From NCBI RefSeq assembly GCF_046506625.1, contig NZ_JBKFFP010000001.1:62001-126000 (forward strand): a DNA stretch of 64,000 nucleotides, in the 5' to 3' direction. The position numbers and the translations under genes were made by a program. The notes beneath the pieces are model-generated. The model was not told where the DNA came from. It worked only from the letters and a program-made list of their open reading frames with translations, and did not search any database. The stretch's first letter is position 1; every line of letters starts with the position of its first letter. This stretch comes from Zhengella sedimenti (lineage in GTDB: Bacteria; Pseudomonadota; Alphaproteobacteria; Rhizobiales; Rhizobiaceae). This document shows positions 1-8,913 of this stretch, piece by piece.

Positions 1-348
1 GCAGCAGGATCGGGTGCGGCGTCATGCCGTCACAACGATCCGGCCTTTTTGCCAGTAGCCGGCTCTGCCGGTCGGGTGGGGCGACCTGCAGGCAAGAGGG
101 TATCAGGACATGGGCAAGGCCTACCGGTTTGCGAAACCCCTCGGTTTCGCAAGACAGGGAAGTCTTGCCTGCGAGAGGGGGCGGCCTTTTCTTGGGCCTT
201 CCCGGATCAGGAAGGGTTCTTCGGGGTTGCGGGCGTAGCGGCGGCGCTCCGGAGCGGGACAAGGGAACGAGGACAGATGCAGGGCGCGATGCAGACTGCA
301 ATGGCCGGGCGGAACGATGGCGTCTGCGCGGATACGAGGAACCATGAA
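1..348. other. Non-coding region upstream of dnaA
   Basis: This stretch holds no convincing gene. The long plus-strand frame that runs into dnaA from position 49 lacks a good ribosome-binding site and would add 100 low-complexity residues absent from DnaA proteins. The visible structure is a perfect 10-bp inverted repeat at 129-152 and the dnaA Shine-Dalgarno sequence GAGGA at 336-340. I found no cluster of DnaA boxes, so I do not call an origin of replication. Confidence 0.6.
129..152. repeat. Perfect 10-bp inverted repeat upstream of dnaA
   Basis: The arms TTGCGAAACC and GGTTTCGCAA are separated by only four bases (CCTC), giving a very stable hairpin about 200 bp upstream of the dnaA start. 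No T-run follows on either strand, so a classical intrinsic terminator is unlikely. It could be an operator, a leader-RNA structure, or the 3' stem of a transcript arriving from outside the window. Confidence 0.6.
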
Positions 349-1818
349 ATGACAAAGAAAGGGATGAACGCGGAAGCGTCGTTCGACCGCGTGCGGGCTC
401 AACTGAAGGCGAAACTCGGCAACGAGGTTTACCAAAGCTGGTTCGGACGGATGAAACTGGTCGAGGCTTCACGGTCCGTCGTCCGCCTTTCGGTCCCGAC
501 CGCATTCCTGCGGTCATGGATTTCCGGACACTACAACGATCTCCTGACGCAACTCTGGCAGGCCGAAAGCGCCGAAATCCTGCGGGTCGACCTCATCGTC
601 CGCTCGGCGACACGCAGCCGCAAGCAGGATCAGGAGGCGCAGGCCGAGCCGGCCGTTCGCCAGGCGGTGAAGGCCGGAATGCAGTCCACGGCGACAATCG
701 CCCAGTTTCCGGCTTCGGTGCAGCGCGCTCCGGCGCGGCCGCGCCACGAAGATGGCGGGCGCAACAGCGTTCTCGGCTCGCCGCTCGATCCGCGTTACAC
801 GTTCGATACCTTCGTCGAGGGCTCGACCAACCGGATGGCACTGGCGGCGGCGCGGACCGTCGCCGAATCCGGCTCGCCCTCCGTGCGCTTCAACCCGCTC
901 TACATCCATGCCTCGGTGGGCCTGGGCAAGACGCACCTTCTGCAGGCCATCGCGGCTGGCGCGCTCAAGCGGCAGTCACAGACCCGCGTGGTCTATCTGA
1001 CGGCAGAGTATTTCATGTGGCGCTTTGCCACCGCGATCCGCGACAATTCCGCGCTGACACTGAAGGACCAGTTGCGCGACATCGACCTGCTGATCATCGA
1101 CGACATGCAATTCCTGCAGGGCAAGACGATCCAGAACGAGTTCTGCCACCTGATCAACATGCTGCTCGACAGCGCCAAGCAGGTGGTGGTGGCGGCGGAC
1201 CGCCCGGCCGGCGAACTGGAATCGCTGGAGCCGCGGGTGCGCTCCAGGCTGCTCGGCGGGGTGGCGCTGGAAATGGGCCAGCCTGACTACGACATGCGGC
1301 TCAACATGCTGCGCAACAAGCTGGCCGAGGCGAAGGCCGAGGACCAGAGCCTGGAGATCGGCGAGGACATCCTGGACCATGTCGCCCGCACGGTGAGCGG
1401 ATCGGGCCGCGAGCTGGAAGGCGCCTTCAACCAGCTCCTCTTCCGGCGGTCGTTCGAACCGCAACTGACAGTGGACCGGGTGGAAGACCTGCTGGCGCAC
1501 ATCTACCGCTCCGGCGAGCCGAAGCGGGTGCGCATCGAGGATATCCAGCGCATCGTGGCGCGCCACTACAACGTTTCGAAGTCGGAACTGCTGTCGAACC
1601 GGCGCACCCGGACGATCGTCAAGCCGCGGCAGGTGGCGATGTACCTGTCCAAGGTGATGACGCCGCGTTCGCTGCCCGAGATCGGCCGGCGCTTCGGCGG
1701 CCGCGACCATACGACCGTCCTGCATGCCGTGCGCAAGATCGAGGACCTGACCACCGGCGACCAGACGCTCGCCCAGGAAATCGAACTGCTCAAGCGCCTG
1801 ATCAACGAACAGGCCTGA
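349..1818 (+). CDS. dnaA: Chromosomal replication initiator protein DnaA
   Basis: AAA+ initiator that binds DnaA boxes and opens the origin. The 489-residue product has the N-terminal domain I (QSWFGRMKL near residue 30), the AAA+ core with Walker A (GLGKTHLLQA, about residue 190) and Walker B (LLIIDDMQF, about residue 245), and the C-terminal DnaA signature GRDHTTVLHAVRKIE near residue 450. The ATG at 349 is chosen because GAGGA lies eight bases upstream and the protein then starts just before the conserved N-terminus; an ATG at 364 is possible. dnaN and recF follow on the same strand. Confidence 0.96.
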   Translation: MTKKGMNAEASFDRVRAQLKAKLGNEVYQSWFGRMKLVEASRSVVRLSVPTAFLRSWISGHYNDLLTQLWQAESAEILRVDLIVRSATRSRKQDQEAQAEPAVRQAVKAGMQSTATIAQFPASVQRAPARPRHEDGGRNSVLGSPLDPRYTFDTFVEGSTNRMALAAARTVAESGSPSVRFNPLYIHASVGLGKTHLLQAIAAGALKRQSQTRVVYLTAEYFMWRFATAIRDNSALTLKDQLRDIDLLIIDDMQFLQGKTIQNEFCHLINMLLDSAKQVVVAADRPAGELESLEPRVRSRLLGGVALEMGQPDYDMRLNMLRNKLAEAKAEDQSLEIGEDILDHVARTVSGSGRELEGAFNQLLFRRSFEPQLTVDRVEDLLAHIYRSGEPKRVRIEDIQRIVARHYNVSKSELLSNRRTRTIVKPRQVAMYLSKVMTPRSLPEIGRRFGGRDHTTVLHAVRKIEDLTTGDQTLAQEIELLKRLINEQA

Positions 1819-2156
1819 CCTATCGGGACGGGCCGGGCATTCCGGCCCTGCCCGCGGTTGCGCCATTTTCGCGGCGGACCGGACCGGCGGCGCAAAGATG
1901 CCACCGGTCGAGCCAGGCGGGAGACGCGGCAAGCAGCCGCGCCTCCCGTCCCGCCCACTGACCGGCCGCAGGCGGCGCGCCAGCGTCCGGGCGCATCCGA
2001 AATGGCGTGGATAGGCGTGTCCGCAACGCTATGCGCCCTTGCCTTCGGAGCGGTTTTCCTGTTGTTTTGCACGCTACTTCCGGCCGTCCGGCCGGACGGT
2101 CCGCCCAACCGGCAGGACCGGTTCCCTGTTTCGGTCAATCTTCCCGGGTCTCTCCC
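1819..2156. other. dnaA-dnaN intergenic region with two GC-rich dyads
   Basis: No gene is supported here. Eleven bases after the dnaA stop there is a 7-bp hairpin (1830-1848, GGGCCGG/CCGGCCC) without a T-run. A 16-bp perfect palindrome, CCGTCCGGCCGGACGG, lies at 2084-2099, about 58 bp upstream of the dnaN start. The dnaN promoter must lie in this stretch because the gap is long, but I see no clear -35/-10 pair. Confidence 0.5.
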
Positions 2157-3275
2157 ATGCGCGTCACGCTTGAACGGTCAAACCTTCTGAAGTCGCTGAA
2201 CCACGTGCATCGCGTGGTGGAGCGCCGCAACACGATCCCGATCCTGTCCAACGTGCTTCTCAAGGCCGAGGGGCAGAGCCTGGAAATGAAGGCGACCGAC
2301 CTGGACCTCGAGATCACCGAAGCCACGGCGGCGCAGGTCGAGCAGGCCGGTGCGACCACCGTGCCCGCCCACCTGCTCTACGACATCGTGCGCAAGCTGC
2401 CCGACGGGGCCGAAGTCATGCTCAAGGTGGAGGAGGACGGCGGATCAATGAGCGTCATTTCCGGGCGCTCCAGTTTCCGCCTGCAATGCCTGCCGCAGGC
2501 CGATTTCCCGGAACTGACGGCCGGTTCCTTCAGCCACGTCTTCCGCATGGATTGCGAAGACCTCAAGGGACTGATCGAGAAGACGCAGTTCGCGATTTCC
2601 ACCGAGGAGACACGCTATTACCTCAACGGCATCTTCTTCCACACGCTGGAAGACGGCGGCAAGCTGAAGCTCAGGGCGGTGGCGACCGACGGGCACCGTC
2701 TCGCCCGAGCCGAGATGGAAGCGCCGGCCGGCTCGGAAGGCATGCCCGGCATCATCATCCCGCGCAAGACCGTCAGCGAGTTGCAGAAACTGGTCGACGC
2801 GCCGGACATGAAGGCGACGGTGGAGCTTTCCGACACGAAGATCCGCTTCACGCTCGGCTCGGTGATCCTCACCTCCAAGCTGATCGACGGCACTTTCCCC
2901 GACTATCAGCGCGTCATTCCCACGGGCAACGACAAGACCTTGCTCATCGACCGGCAGAGCTTCGGCCAGGCGGTCGACCGCGTCTCGACCATCTCGTCGG
3001 AACGCGGACGGGCGGTGAAGCTCTCCATCGGCAACGGACAGGTGGTGCTGACGGTCAACAATCCCGATTCCGGTTCCGCGACCGAGGAAATCGCCGCGGG
3101 CTACGAGGCGGATGCGCTGGAAATCGGCTTCAACGCCAAGTACCTGCTGGATGTCACGTCGCAGATCGGCGGTGCGCAAGCCCGCTTCATGCTGGCCGAT
3201 GCCGGTTCGCCGACGCTGATCTCCGATCCCGACGATCCGGACGCCCTCTACGTTCTCATGCCCATGCGCGTGTGA
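2157..3275 (+). CDS. dnaN: DNA polymerase III subunit beta (sliding clamp)
   Basis: Ring-shaped processivity clamp of DNA polymerase III. The 372-residue product has the usual length and three-domain layout. It starts MRVTLERSNLLKSLNHV, carries the conserved RNTIPILSNVLL segment near residue 25, and ends in the typical PMRV. The open frame extends 150 bp further upstream, but only the ATG at 2157 gives a standard clamp N-terminus. recF begins 17 bases after its stop, so the two genes are probably co-transcribed. Confidence 0.97.
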   Translation: MRVTLERSNLLKSLNHVHRVVERRNTIPILSNVLLKAEGQSLEMKATDLDLEITEATAAQVEQAGATTVPAHLLYDIVRKLPDGAEVMLKVEEDGGSMSVISGRSSFRLQCLPQADFPELTAGSFSHVFRMDCEDLKGLIEKTQFAISTEETRYYLNGIFFHTLEDGGKLKLRAVATDGHRLARAEMEAPAGSEGMPGIIIPRKTVSELQKLVDAPDMKATVELSDTKIRFTLGSVILTSKLIDGTFPDYQRVIPTGNDKTLLIDRQSFGQAVDRVSTISSERGRAVKLSIGNGQVVLTVNNPDSGSATEEIAAGYEADALEIGFNAKYLLDVTSQIGGAQARFMLADAGSPTLISDPDDPDALYVLMPMRV

Positions 3276-3292
3276 GCGGGGTCCCAAGGGCG

Positions 3293-4471
3293 ATGGAGGA
3301 GACGGGCGGACTTCCGCCGCGCGTCTGGCTTTCGCGTATCCGGCTGTCCGATTTCCGCAATTATGCGAGCCTGTCGCTGGCACTGGGCGACAGCCATGTC
3401 GTGCTGACCGGCGAGAACGGCGCGGGCAAGACCAACCTGCTGGAAGCCGTGTCCCTGCTTTCGCCAGGACGCGGCATGCGGCGCGCGTCCTACGAGACGG
3501 TGGCGTGCGGCAATTCAGCGGGTTTCGCCATTCATGCCGTGGTCAACGGGCCGGATGGCGAGACCGAGATCGGCACCGGCACGGCCGGGCTTTCGCCGGG
3601 CGAAGCGGGGCGGCGCATCCGCATCAACGGCGCGACCGCCCGTTCGGCCGAGGACCTCCTGGCGCATCTGCGCGTCGTCTGGCTGATCCCGGCCATGGAC
3701 GGGTTGTTCACCGGCCCGGCCGGCGACCGGCGGCGCTTCCTCGACCGCATGGTGCTGGCCATCGACCCCGCCCATGGCCGCCGCGCGCTGGATTTCGAGA
3801 AGGCCATGCGCGCGCGCAACCGCCTGCTAGCGGAAGACCGCCAGGACGACCGCTGGTTCGAGGCCATCGAGGCGCAGATGGCCGAAACCGGAACGGCCAT
3901 CGCCGCGGCGCGCGGCGAGCTGATGACCCTGCTCAAGGCCATGAACGAACGCCTGCCGGCCGGCAGCCCGTTTCCCAGGGCCGATCTGGCGCTGACCGGC
4001 GACCTGGAGACCGCCTGCGCGGCGCGACCGGCGGTGGATGTGGAAGAGGAATACCGCGCTGCGCTGCGCCAGGGCCGCGCCCGCGACCGGGCGGCGGGCC
4101 GCACGCTCGAAGGCCCGCACAGGTCCGATCTGGAGGTTCGCCACAGGCCCAAGGACATGCCGGCAGCGCTGTGCTCCACGGGCGAGCAGAAGGCTTTGCT
4201 GACCGGCCTCGTCCTGTCGCATGCCCGGCTGACGGGCGAAATGGCCGGCATGGCCCCCGTCCTGCTGCTCGACGAGATCGCGGCGCATCTGGACGCGGGG
4301 CGGCGGGCGGCCCTGTTCGAGATCATCGACGGCCTGAACGCCCAGGCGATCATGACCGGCACGGACGCGGCCCTGTTTTCGGCATTGTCGGACAGGGCGC
4401 AGTTCTTCCGCGTATCGGCCGGCACCGTCACGCCGGAAGAGCCGCCTGACAGCGGCAAGGGAAAGCGATAG
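3293..4471 (+). CDS. recF: DNA replication and repair protein RecF
   Basis: SMC-like ATPase that loads RecA at gaps in single-stranded DNA. The 392-residue product has Walker A (GENGAGKTNLLEA, about residue 40), an ABC-type signature region (CSTGEQKALLTGLVLSHA, about residue 293) and Walker B (VLLLDEIAAHLD, about residue 322). The open frame runs back through dnaN, so the start is set by homology: the ATG at 3293 places the conserved IRLSDFRNY segment near residue 17. It lies 17 bases after dnaN, in the conserved dnaA-dnaN-recF order. Confidence 0.94.
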   Translation: MEETGGLPPRVWLSRIRLSDFRNYASLSLALGDSHVVLTGENGAGKTNLLEAVSLLSPGRGMRRASYETVACGNSAGFAIHAVVNGPDGETEIGTGTAGLSPGEAGRRIRINGATARSAEDLLAHLRVVWLIPAMDGLFTGPAGDRRRFLDRMVLAIDPAHGRRALDFEKAMRARNRLLAEDRQDDRWFEAIEAQMAETGTAIAAARGELMTLLKAMNERLPAGSPFPRADLALTGDLETACAARPAVDVEEEYRAALRQGRARDRAAGRTLEGPHRSDLEVRHRPKDMPAALCSTGEQKALLTGLVLSHARLTGEMAGMAPVLLLDEIAAHLDAGRRAALFEIIDGLNAQAIMTGTDAALFSALSDRAQFFRVSAGTVTPEEPPDSGKGKR

Positions 4472-4480
4472 GCTCCGCCC

Positions 4481-5242
4481 ATGGACACGAAGCTCAGCGA
4501 CAGCGAACTGGAACGCTATGCACGCCATATCGTCCTGCCGGAAGTGGGCGGGGCGGGGCAACAGCGCCTCAAGGCGGCGCGCGTGCTGGTCATCGGCGCG
4601 GGTGGGCTGGGCGCACCCGTGCTTGCCTATCTTGCCGCGGCCGGTGTGGGCACGCTCGGCATCGCGGATGACGACACGGTGTCGCTGTCCAACCTGCAGC
4701 GCCAGGTCATCCACGGAACGGACGACGTGGGCGCGGCAAAGGTGGAAAGCGCGGCGCGGGCAATCGCCCGGCTCAACCCGCATGTCAACGTCGAGGCACA
4801 CGCGCTGCGCCTGACGCAAGACAATGCTGCCAACGTCGTCGAGCGTTATGATCTGGTCGTTGACGGGTCGGACAATTTCGCCACGCGCTACCTGGCGGCC
4901 GATACCTGCGCGGCGCTTGAAAAGCCGCTGGTGACGGGAGCCGTCGGGCGGTTTGACGGATCGGTGACGGTGCTGACGCCCTTTAACCGTTTTCCCGACG
5001 GCACGCCCTGCCCCGGCTATCGCGACCTGTTTCCCGAGCCGCCGCCCGCCGGCGTGGTGCCGTCCTGTGCAGAGGCCGGCATCCTCGGCGCCCTGACCGG
5101 GGTGATCGGCACATTGCAGGCCATGGAGGCGATCAAGGTCATTGCCGGGACGGGAGAACCGCTGATCGGGCGCCTGCTGCTCTACGATGCGCTGGCCGCC
5201 CGCTTCGAGACGATCCGCTACCGGGCACGCGGGAGCCGCTGA
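4481..5242 (+). CDS. moeB: E1-like adenylyltransferase, ThiF/MoeB/HesA family
   Basis: Activates the C-terminal glycine of a ubiquitin-like sulfur carrier (MoaD or ThiS) by adenylation. The 253-residue protein has the nucleotide-binding motif GAGGLGAP (about residue 39), the NLQRQV segment and the conserved cysteine in VPSCAEAG (about residue 196). The paired CxxC zinc motifs of E. coli MoeB are not visible: only one cysteine is seen in PCPGY, and the C-terminus has none. It starts nine bases after recF and its TGA is one base from the next gene. MoeB versus ThiF cannot be decided from sequence alone; no moaD or thiS is in the window. Confidence 0.8.
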   Translation: MDTKLSDSELERYARHIVLPEVGGAGQQRLKAARVLVIGAGGLGAPVLAYLAAAGVGTLGIADDDTVSLSNLQRQVIHGTDDVGAAKVESAARAIARLNPHVNVEAHALRLTQDNAANVVERYDLVVDGSDNFATRYLAADTCAALEKPLVTGAVGRFDGSVTVLTPFNRFPDGTPCPGYRDLFPEPPPAGVVPSCAEAGILGALTGVIGTLQAMEAIKVIAGTGEPLIGRLLLYDALAARFETIRYRARGSR

Positions 5243-5243
5243 C

Positions 5244-6506
5244 GTGACGGTTCATCTCAACGGCGAGGAAAAGGCCATTGCCGCGGGGCGGGACGGCGAC
5301 GGCACGGCCATGGCCATGCGGCTTGTGGCCGAGACCGCGCGGCTGATGGGCGCGCCTCGCCTCATTCCGGTCGCCTCCGCGCATATCGACGGGGCTCTCT
5401 ACCACGGCGATTCGGGCACGCTGTTCGCGGAAAAGCTGGTGGAAGGCGGTGCGCGCGTTTCGGTGCCCTCCACGCTCAATGTGGGGGCGCTGGACCTGAC
5501 GGGCTGTTCGCGCCAGCGCCTTGGCGACCATGAACGGGCGATGGCGCGGCGGATGATGCAGGCCTATCTGAAGCTCGGCTGCCTGCCGACATGGACCTGC
5601 GCGCCCTACCAGGCCGGACACAGGCCCGCGGCGGGCACGGATGTCGCCTGGGGCGAATCCAACGCCGTTGCCTTCTGCAATTCGGTTCTCGGCGCGCGCA
5701 CCAACCGCTATGGCGATTTTCTCGACATCGCCTGCGCCATCGCCGGCCGTGCGCCAGCCTATGGACTGCACCTGCCGGAGAACCGGGTCGCGCGTTTCGT
5801 GTTCGACCTTTCCGGCGCACCCGACGCCTATCTCGCCGACCCTTCGAACTGGCCGGTGCTGGGCTCGCTCTATGGGCGCATGGCCGGCGATGCGGTGGGC
5901 GTGGTGACAGGCGTCACCGCGCATCCGGGTGAAGACCAGTTGAAGGCGTTCGCGGCAGCGGCGGCCTCGTCCGGTGCTGTCGGGCTGTTTCACGTCGCTG
6001 GGATCACGCCCGAAGCGCCCGACCTGGAAACCGCGCTTGGCGGAAACGCGCCGGATGAGATCATCGCTGTCACGGCGGCGATGGCGCAGGATGCCCGCGC
6101 GCGCCTTTCCACCGCGGCCGGCGGCCGGCTCGACGCCGTGGCCATCGGCAGTCCGCACCTGTCGCATGAGGAATTCATCGTCCTCGACCGGCTGATCGGC
6201 GACCGGCACCTGGCCCTGCCGTTCCATGCCTGCACCGGGCGCCATGCGCTGGAGGCACTGGTCCGGAGCGGATTGAAGGACGCGCTGGAAGCCCGGGGTG
6301 TGACCATCGTGGCCGACACATGCGTGGTCGTCACGCCGATCATGGCGGCTGTCGAGGGGGGCGTGCTGATGACCAATTCGGGCAAGTTCGCCCATTACGC
6401 GCCGGGCAATACCGGATATGCCACGCTGTTCGCCTCGCTTGCCGATTGCGTGGAAAGCGCTGTCGCCGGACGGCCGGTGTTCGCGGAGCGGCCCGCATGG
6501 AACTGA
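5244..6506 (+). CDS. Aconitase X catalytic (large) subunit
   Basis: Large subunit of an AcnX-type hydro-lyase (DUF521 family). Members of the two-subunit bacterial type have been shown to act as cis-3-hydroxy-L-proline dehydratases; that substrate is inferred here. The 420-residue product keeps typical family segments such as HIDGALYHGDSGTLFAEKL near the N-terminus, PTWTCAPYQAG, GESNAVAFCNSVLGARTNRYGD and, near the C-terminus, CVVVTPI and MTNSGKFAHYAPG. The start is GTG at 5244, with GGGAG eight bases upstream and the preceding gene's stop two bases before it. It overlaps the small subunit by 10 bp. Confidence 0.85.
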   Translation: MTVHLNGEEKAIAAGRDGDGTAMAMRLVAETARLMGAPRLIPVASAHIDGALYHGDSGTLFAEKLVEGGARVSVPSTLNVGALDLTGCSRQRLGDHERAMARRMMQAYLKLGCLPTWTCAPYQAGHRPAAGTDVAWGESNAVAFCNSVLGARTNRYGDFLDIACAIAGRAPAYGLHLPENRVARFVFDLSGAPDAYLADPSNWPVLGSLYGRMAGDAVGVVTGVTAHPGEDQLKAFAAAAASSGAVGLFHVAGITPEAPDLETALGGNAPDEIIAVTAAMAQDARARLSTAAGGRLDAVAIGSPHLSHEEFIVLDRLIGDRHLALPFHACTGRHALEALVRSGLKDALEARGVTIVADTCVVVTPIMAAVEGGVLMTNSGKFAHYAPGNTGYATLFASLADCVESAVAGRPVFAERPAWN

Positions 6507-6919
6507 AGGCTCAGATCCTCTGCGCGGGCAGGCCTGGCCGGGGGCAAGGCCTCGTGCTCGATGCACCGATCAGCTTCTGGGGCGGTGTCGATCCGAAGAC
6601 GGGGCGCATCGCCGATGTGCGCCATCCCCAGCACGGTGCCTCCGTGGCCGGGACCGTGCTTTTCCTGCCCGGCACGATCGGCTCGTCCTCGGCTTCGGCG
6701 GTGATGTTGGAACTGGTCCATTCGGGGCATGCACCGGCCGGGCTGGTCATGCACCAGCCGGATGCCATCCTGCTGCTCGGCTTCCTGACAGCGGCGGAGA
6801 TGGGCTGGCGCCCGCCCATGGCAGTGAAGCTGGACAAGGCGCACCACGCCCTGTTCGCAGGCCGTGACGTGACGCTGCATGAGGACGGCACGCTGGCCGC
6901 GGACATCGCCACGGCCTGA
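6497..6919 (+). CDS. Aconitase X small (swivel) subunit, DUF126
   Basis: The 140-residue partner of the preceding gene contains the swivel-domain sequence GSSSASAVMLELVHSGHAPAG in its middle, diagnostic of DUF126. In the AcnX family this domain is either fused to the catalytic part or encoded separately; here it is separate and overlaps the large-subunit gene by 10 bp, implying translational coupling and a heterodimer. The upstream ThiF/MoeB-like gene is adjacent but has no obvious biochemical link. Confidence 0.85.
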   Translation: MELKAQILCAGRPGRGQGLVLDAPISFWGGVDPKTGRIADVRHPQHGASVAGTVLFLPGTIGSSSASAVMLELVHSGHAPAGLVMHQPDAILLLGFLTAAEMGWRPPMAVKLDKAHHALFAGRDVTLHEDGTLAADIATA

Positions 6920-6946
6920 TCGCCCGCACCCTCCCTCGATGATCTC

Positions 6947-7948
6947 TCAGGCCTGCGAGGGCAGGACGCGATCCGGCGGACGGTGTCCGTCCGCCATGGT
7001 GCGGATATTGATGATGACCTTTTCGCCCATGTCGATGCGGCCCTCGATCGTGGCCGATCCCATATGCGGCAGGATCACGACCTTGCCAGCCTCCGCCAGC
7101 TTCAGGAACCGCTTGTCCAGCGCCGGTTCGTGCTCGAACACATCGAGGCCAGCGCCGGCGAGGTGGCCGCTTTCGAGGCAATCGGCCAGCGCCGCGCCAT
7201 CGACGATCTCGCCGCGCGCGGTGTTGACCAGATAGGCGCCGGCCTTCATCAGCTGGAGCCGGCGCGCCGACAAGAGGTGGAACGTTGCCGGGGTGGACGG
7301 GCAGTTGACCGAGATGATGTCCATGCGCGCCAGCATCTGGTCGAGACTGTCCCACCAGGTGGCTTCCAGCTCTTCCTCGATGGCAGGGGCGACGCGGTGG
7401 CGGTTGTGATAATGGATCGACAGGCCGAATGCCTTGGCACGGCGGGCCACCGCCGTGCCGATCCGTCCCATGCCGACGATGCCGAGCCGCTTGCCGTGGA
7501 TGCGGTGGCCGAGCATCCAGGTCGGCGACCATCCGGCCCAGGTCCCGTCGCCCTTGAGCAGGTCGGCGCCCTCGACGAGCCGGCGCGGCACGGCAAGCAT
7601 CAGCGCCATGGTCATGTCGGCGGTATCCTCATTGAGGACATTGGGCGTGTTCGTGACATGGATGCCGCGCCTAGCGGCAGCCGCCACGTCGATGTTGTCG
7701 ACACCGTTGCCGTAATTGGCGATCAGTTTCAGGTTCTCGCCGGCCTGGGCGATGAGCGCGGCATCGATCCGGTCGGTGATCGTCGGCACCAGCACGTCGG
7801 CCTCCTTCATGGCGGCCAGAAGCTGGGGCTGGCTCATCGGCGCGTCGTCGACGTTGAGCCGGGTATCGAAGAGCTCGCGCATGCGCGTTTCAACCTGATC
7901 CGGCAGCTTGCGCGTGACGATGACGAGCGGCTTCTTTTTTCCCGGCAT
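6947..7948 (-). CDS. D-2-hydroxyacid dehydrogenase (glyoxylate/hydroxypyruvate reductase-like)
   Basis: NAD(P)H-dependent reductase of 2-keto acids. The 333-residue product has the nucleotide-binding motif GMGRIGTAVARR and the catalytic triad of the family: Arg in NTARGEI (R245), Glu in EHEP (E274) and His in LPHMGSAT (H295). NR (in YHNRHR) at the end of the second Rossmann strand suggests NADPH preference, as in glyoxylate/hydroxypyruvate reductases. ATG 7948 is preferred over a start 42 bp upstream because AGAGG precedes it and the protein then begins like its relatives. It is divergent from the SH3 gene. Confidence 0.85.
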   Translation of the reverse strand: MPGKKKPLVIVTRKLPDQVETRMRELFDTRLNVDDAPMSQPQLLAAMKEADVLVPTITDRIDAALIAQAGENLKLIANYGNGVDNIDVAAAARRGIHVTNTPNVLNEDTADMTMALMLAVPRRLVEGADLLKGDGTWAGWSPTWMLGHRIHGKRLGIVGMGRIGTAVARRAKAFGLSIHYHNRHRVAPAIEEELEATWWDSLDQMLARMDIISVNCPSTPATFHLLSARRLQLMKAGAYLVNTARGEIVDGAALADCLESGHLAGAGLDVFEHEPALDKRFLKLAEAGKVVILPHMGSATIEGRIDMGEKVIINIRTMADGHRPPDRVLPSQA

Positions 7949-8155
7949 GTGCGACCTCTGCTCCCGATCCGTTGAGACCTCTTTAACCAAGACCGTTCAC
8001 AGTGCAACGGCTCATGGCGAGAGGCTCCCCATTGCGGGACTGCGGCAGCACCCCCGGCAATGCGAAACCTGTCTAACAAGCGCCGTGACGGATGACAAAG
8101 AAAATCAGGCCGGGCCGCCCGACGTGGCGTATCCGGCAAGCAGGTCAGTTCGAAG

Positions 8156-8701
8156 ATGCGTCATTTGGTCCTTTCCGGTCTCGCCATCGCGGCCGTTCTC
8201 GCCACCCCGTTCATGATTGCCGCACCGGCAGCCGCCGGCGAAGCCCAGGCTGCCGTGCTGGGGCCAAGCGGCCTGCCGCTGCCCCGATTCGTCTCGCTGA
8301 AAGCCAGCCAGGCAAACCTGCGGATCGGTCCCGGCACGACCTACCCGGTGGACTGGACCTATGTGAAACGCGGCCTGCCGCTCGAAATCATCCAGGAATA
8401 TGACACCTGGCGGCGGGTGCGTGATGCCGACGGAACGGAAGGCTGGGTCTCCCAGGGCCTTCTGTCTGGCCGGCGGACCGTGGTCGCGGCCCCCTGGGAT
8501 GCCGGAACGGGCGCGCTGCTGGACCTCATGGCCAAACCCGGCGAGGGCGCCGGGCGGCTGGCCCAGGTCGAGCCCGGCGCCATGGGGGATGTCATTGCCT
8601 GCGGCGGGCAATGGTGCCATGTCAATTTCTCCGGGACCAAGGGCTGGATGGAACAGGCCCGCCTGTGGGGCGTCTACCCCGGAGAAAAGGTCGAGGACTG
8701 A
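8156..8701 (+). CDS. Secreted SH3-domain protein
   Basis: The 181-residue product has a clear signal peptide (MRHLVLSGLAIAAVLATPFM, cleavage probably after AAPAAAG) and two bacterial SH3-like repeats: one with the typical ASQANLRIGPGTTYPVDW (about residue 50) and GTEGWVSQGLL, the other with GAMGDVIACGGQWCHVNFSG and GWMEQ. Proteins of this DUF1058-type family are periplasmic or cell-wall associated in Rhizobiales. In related genomes the gene also lies between a 2-hydroxyacid dehydrogenase and the fabA region. Function unknown. Confidence 0.8.
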   Translation: MRHLVLSGLAIAAVLATPFMIAAPAAAGEAQAAVLGPSGLPLPRFVSLKASQANLRIGPGTTYPVDWTYVKRGLPLEIIQEYDTWRRVRDADGTEGWVSQGLLSGRRTVVAAPWDAGTGALLDLMAKPGEGAGRLAQVEPGAMGDVIACGGQWCHVNFSGTKGWMEQARLWGVYPGEKVED

Positions 8702-8913
8702 TCCCGGCACGCGGGCGGCACTGCCGTCTTCGCGGAAAAATGACGCCAAAAGCTTGCGTATTAGCTCTTTCGGCTTTGCCCCGGCGCGCGCTTTCCTGTA
8801 ATCGCGAACAGGACGCAGCTGCCTGCGGCACCTCATGCCGGCGCGGTGGTTTTCGGACGTGCCGCCTCCGTGCTAGGGATGCGGCCAGCCAGAAACAGAA
8901 AGACGGAACGACG

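Noticed and set aside
1..348. Origin of replication upstream of dnaA
   Set aside because: No cluster of DnaA boxes or AT-rich unwinding region is visible, and in alphaproteobacteria the origin is commonly not beside dnaA.
2001..2190. Small frame with a membrane-like segment (MAWIGVSATLCALAFGAVFL) before dnaN
   Set aside because: It overlaps the first 34 bp of dnaN, lacks an SD sequence, and its second half is antisense-like, low-complexity sequence.
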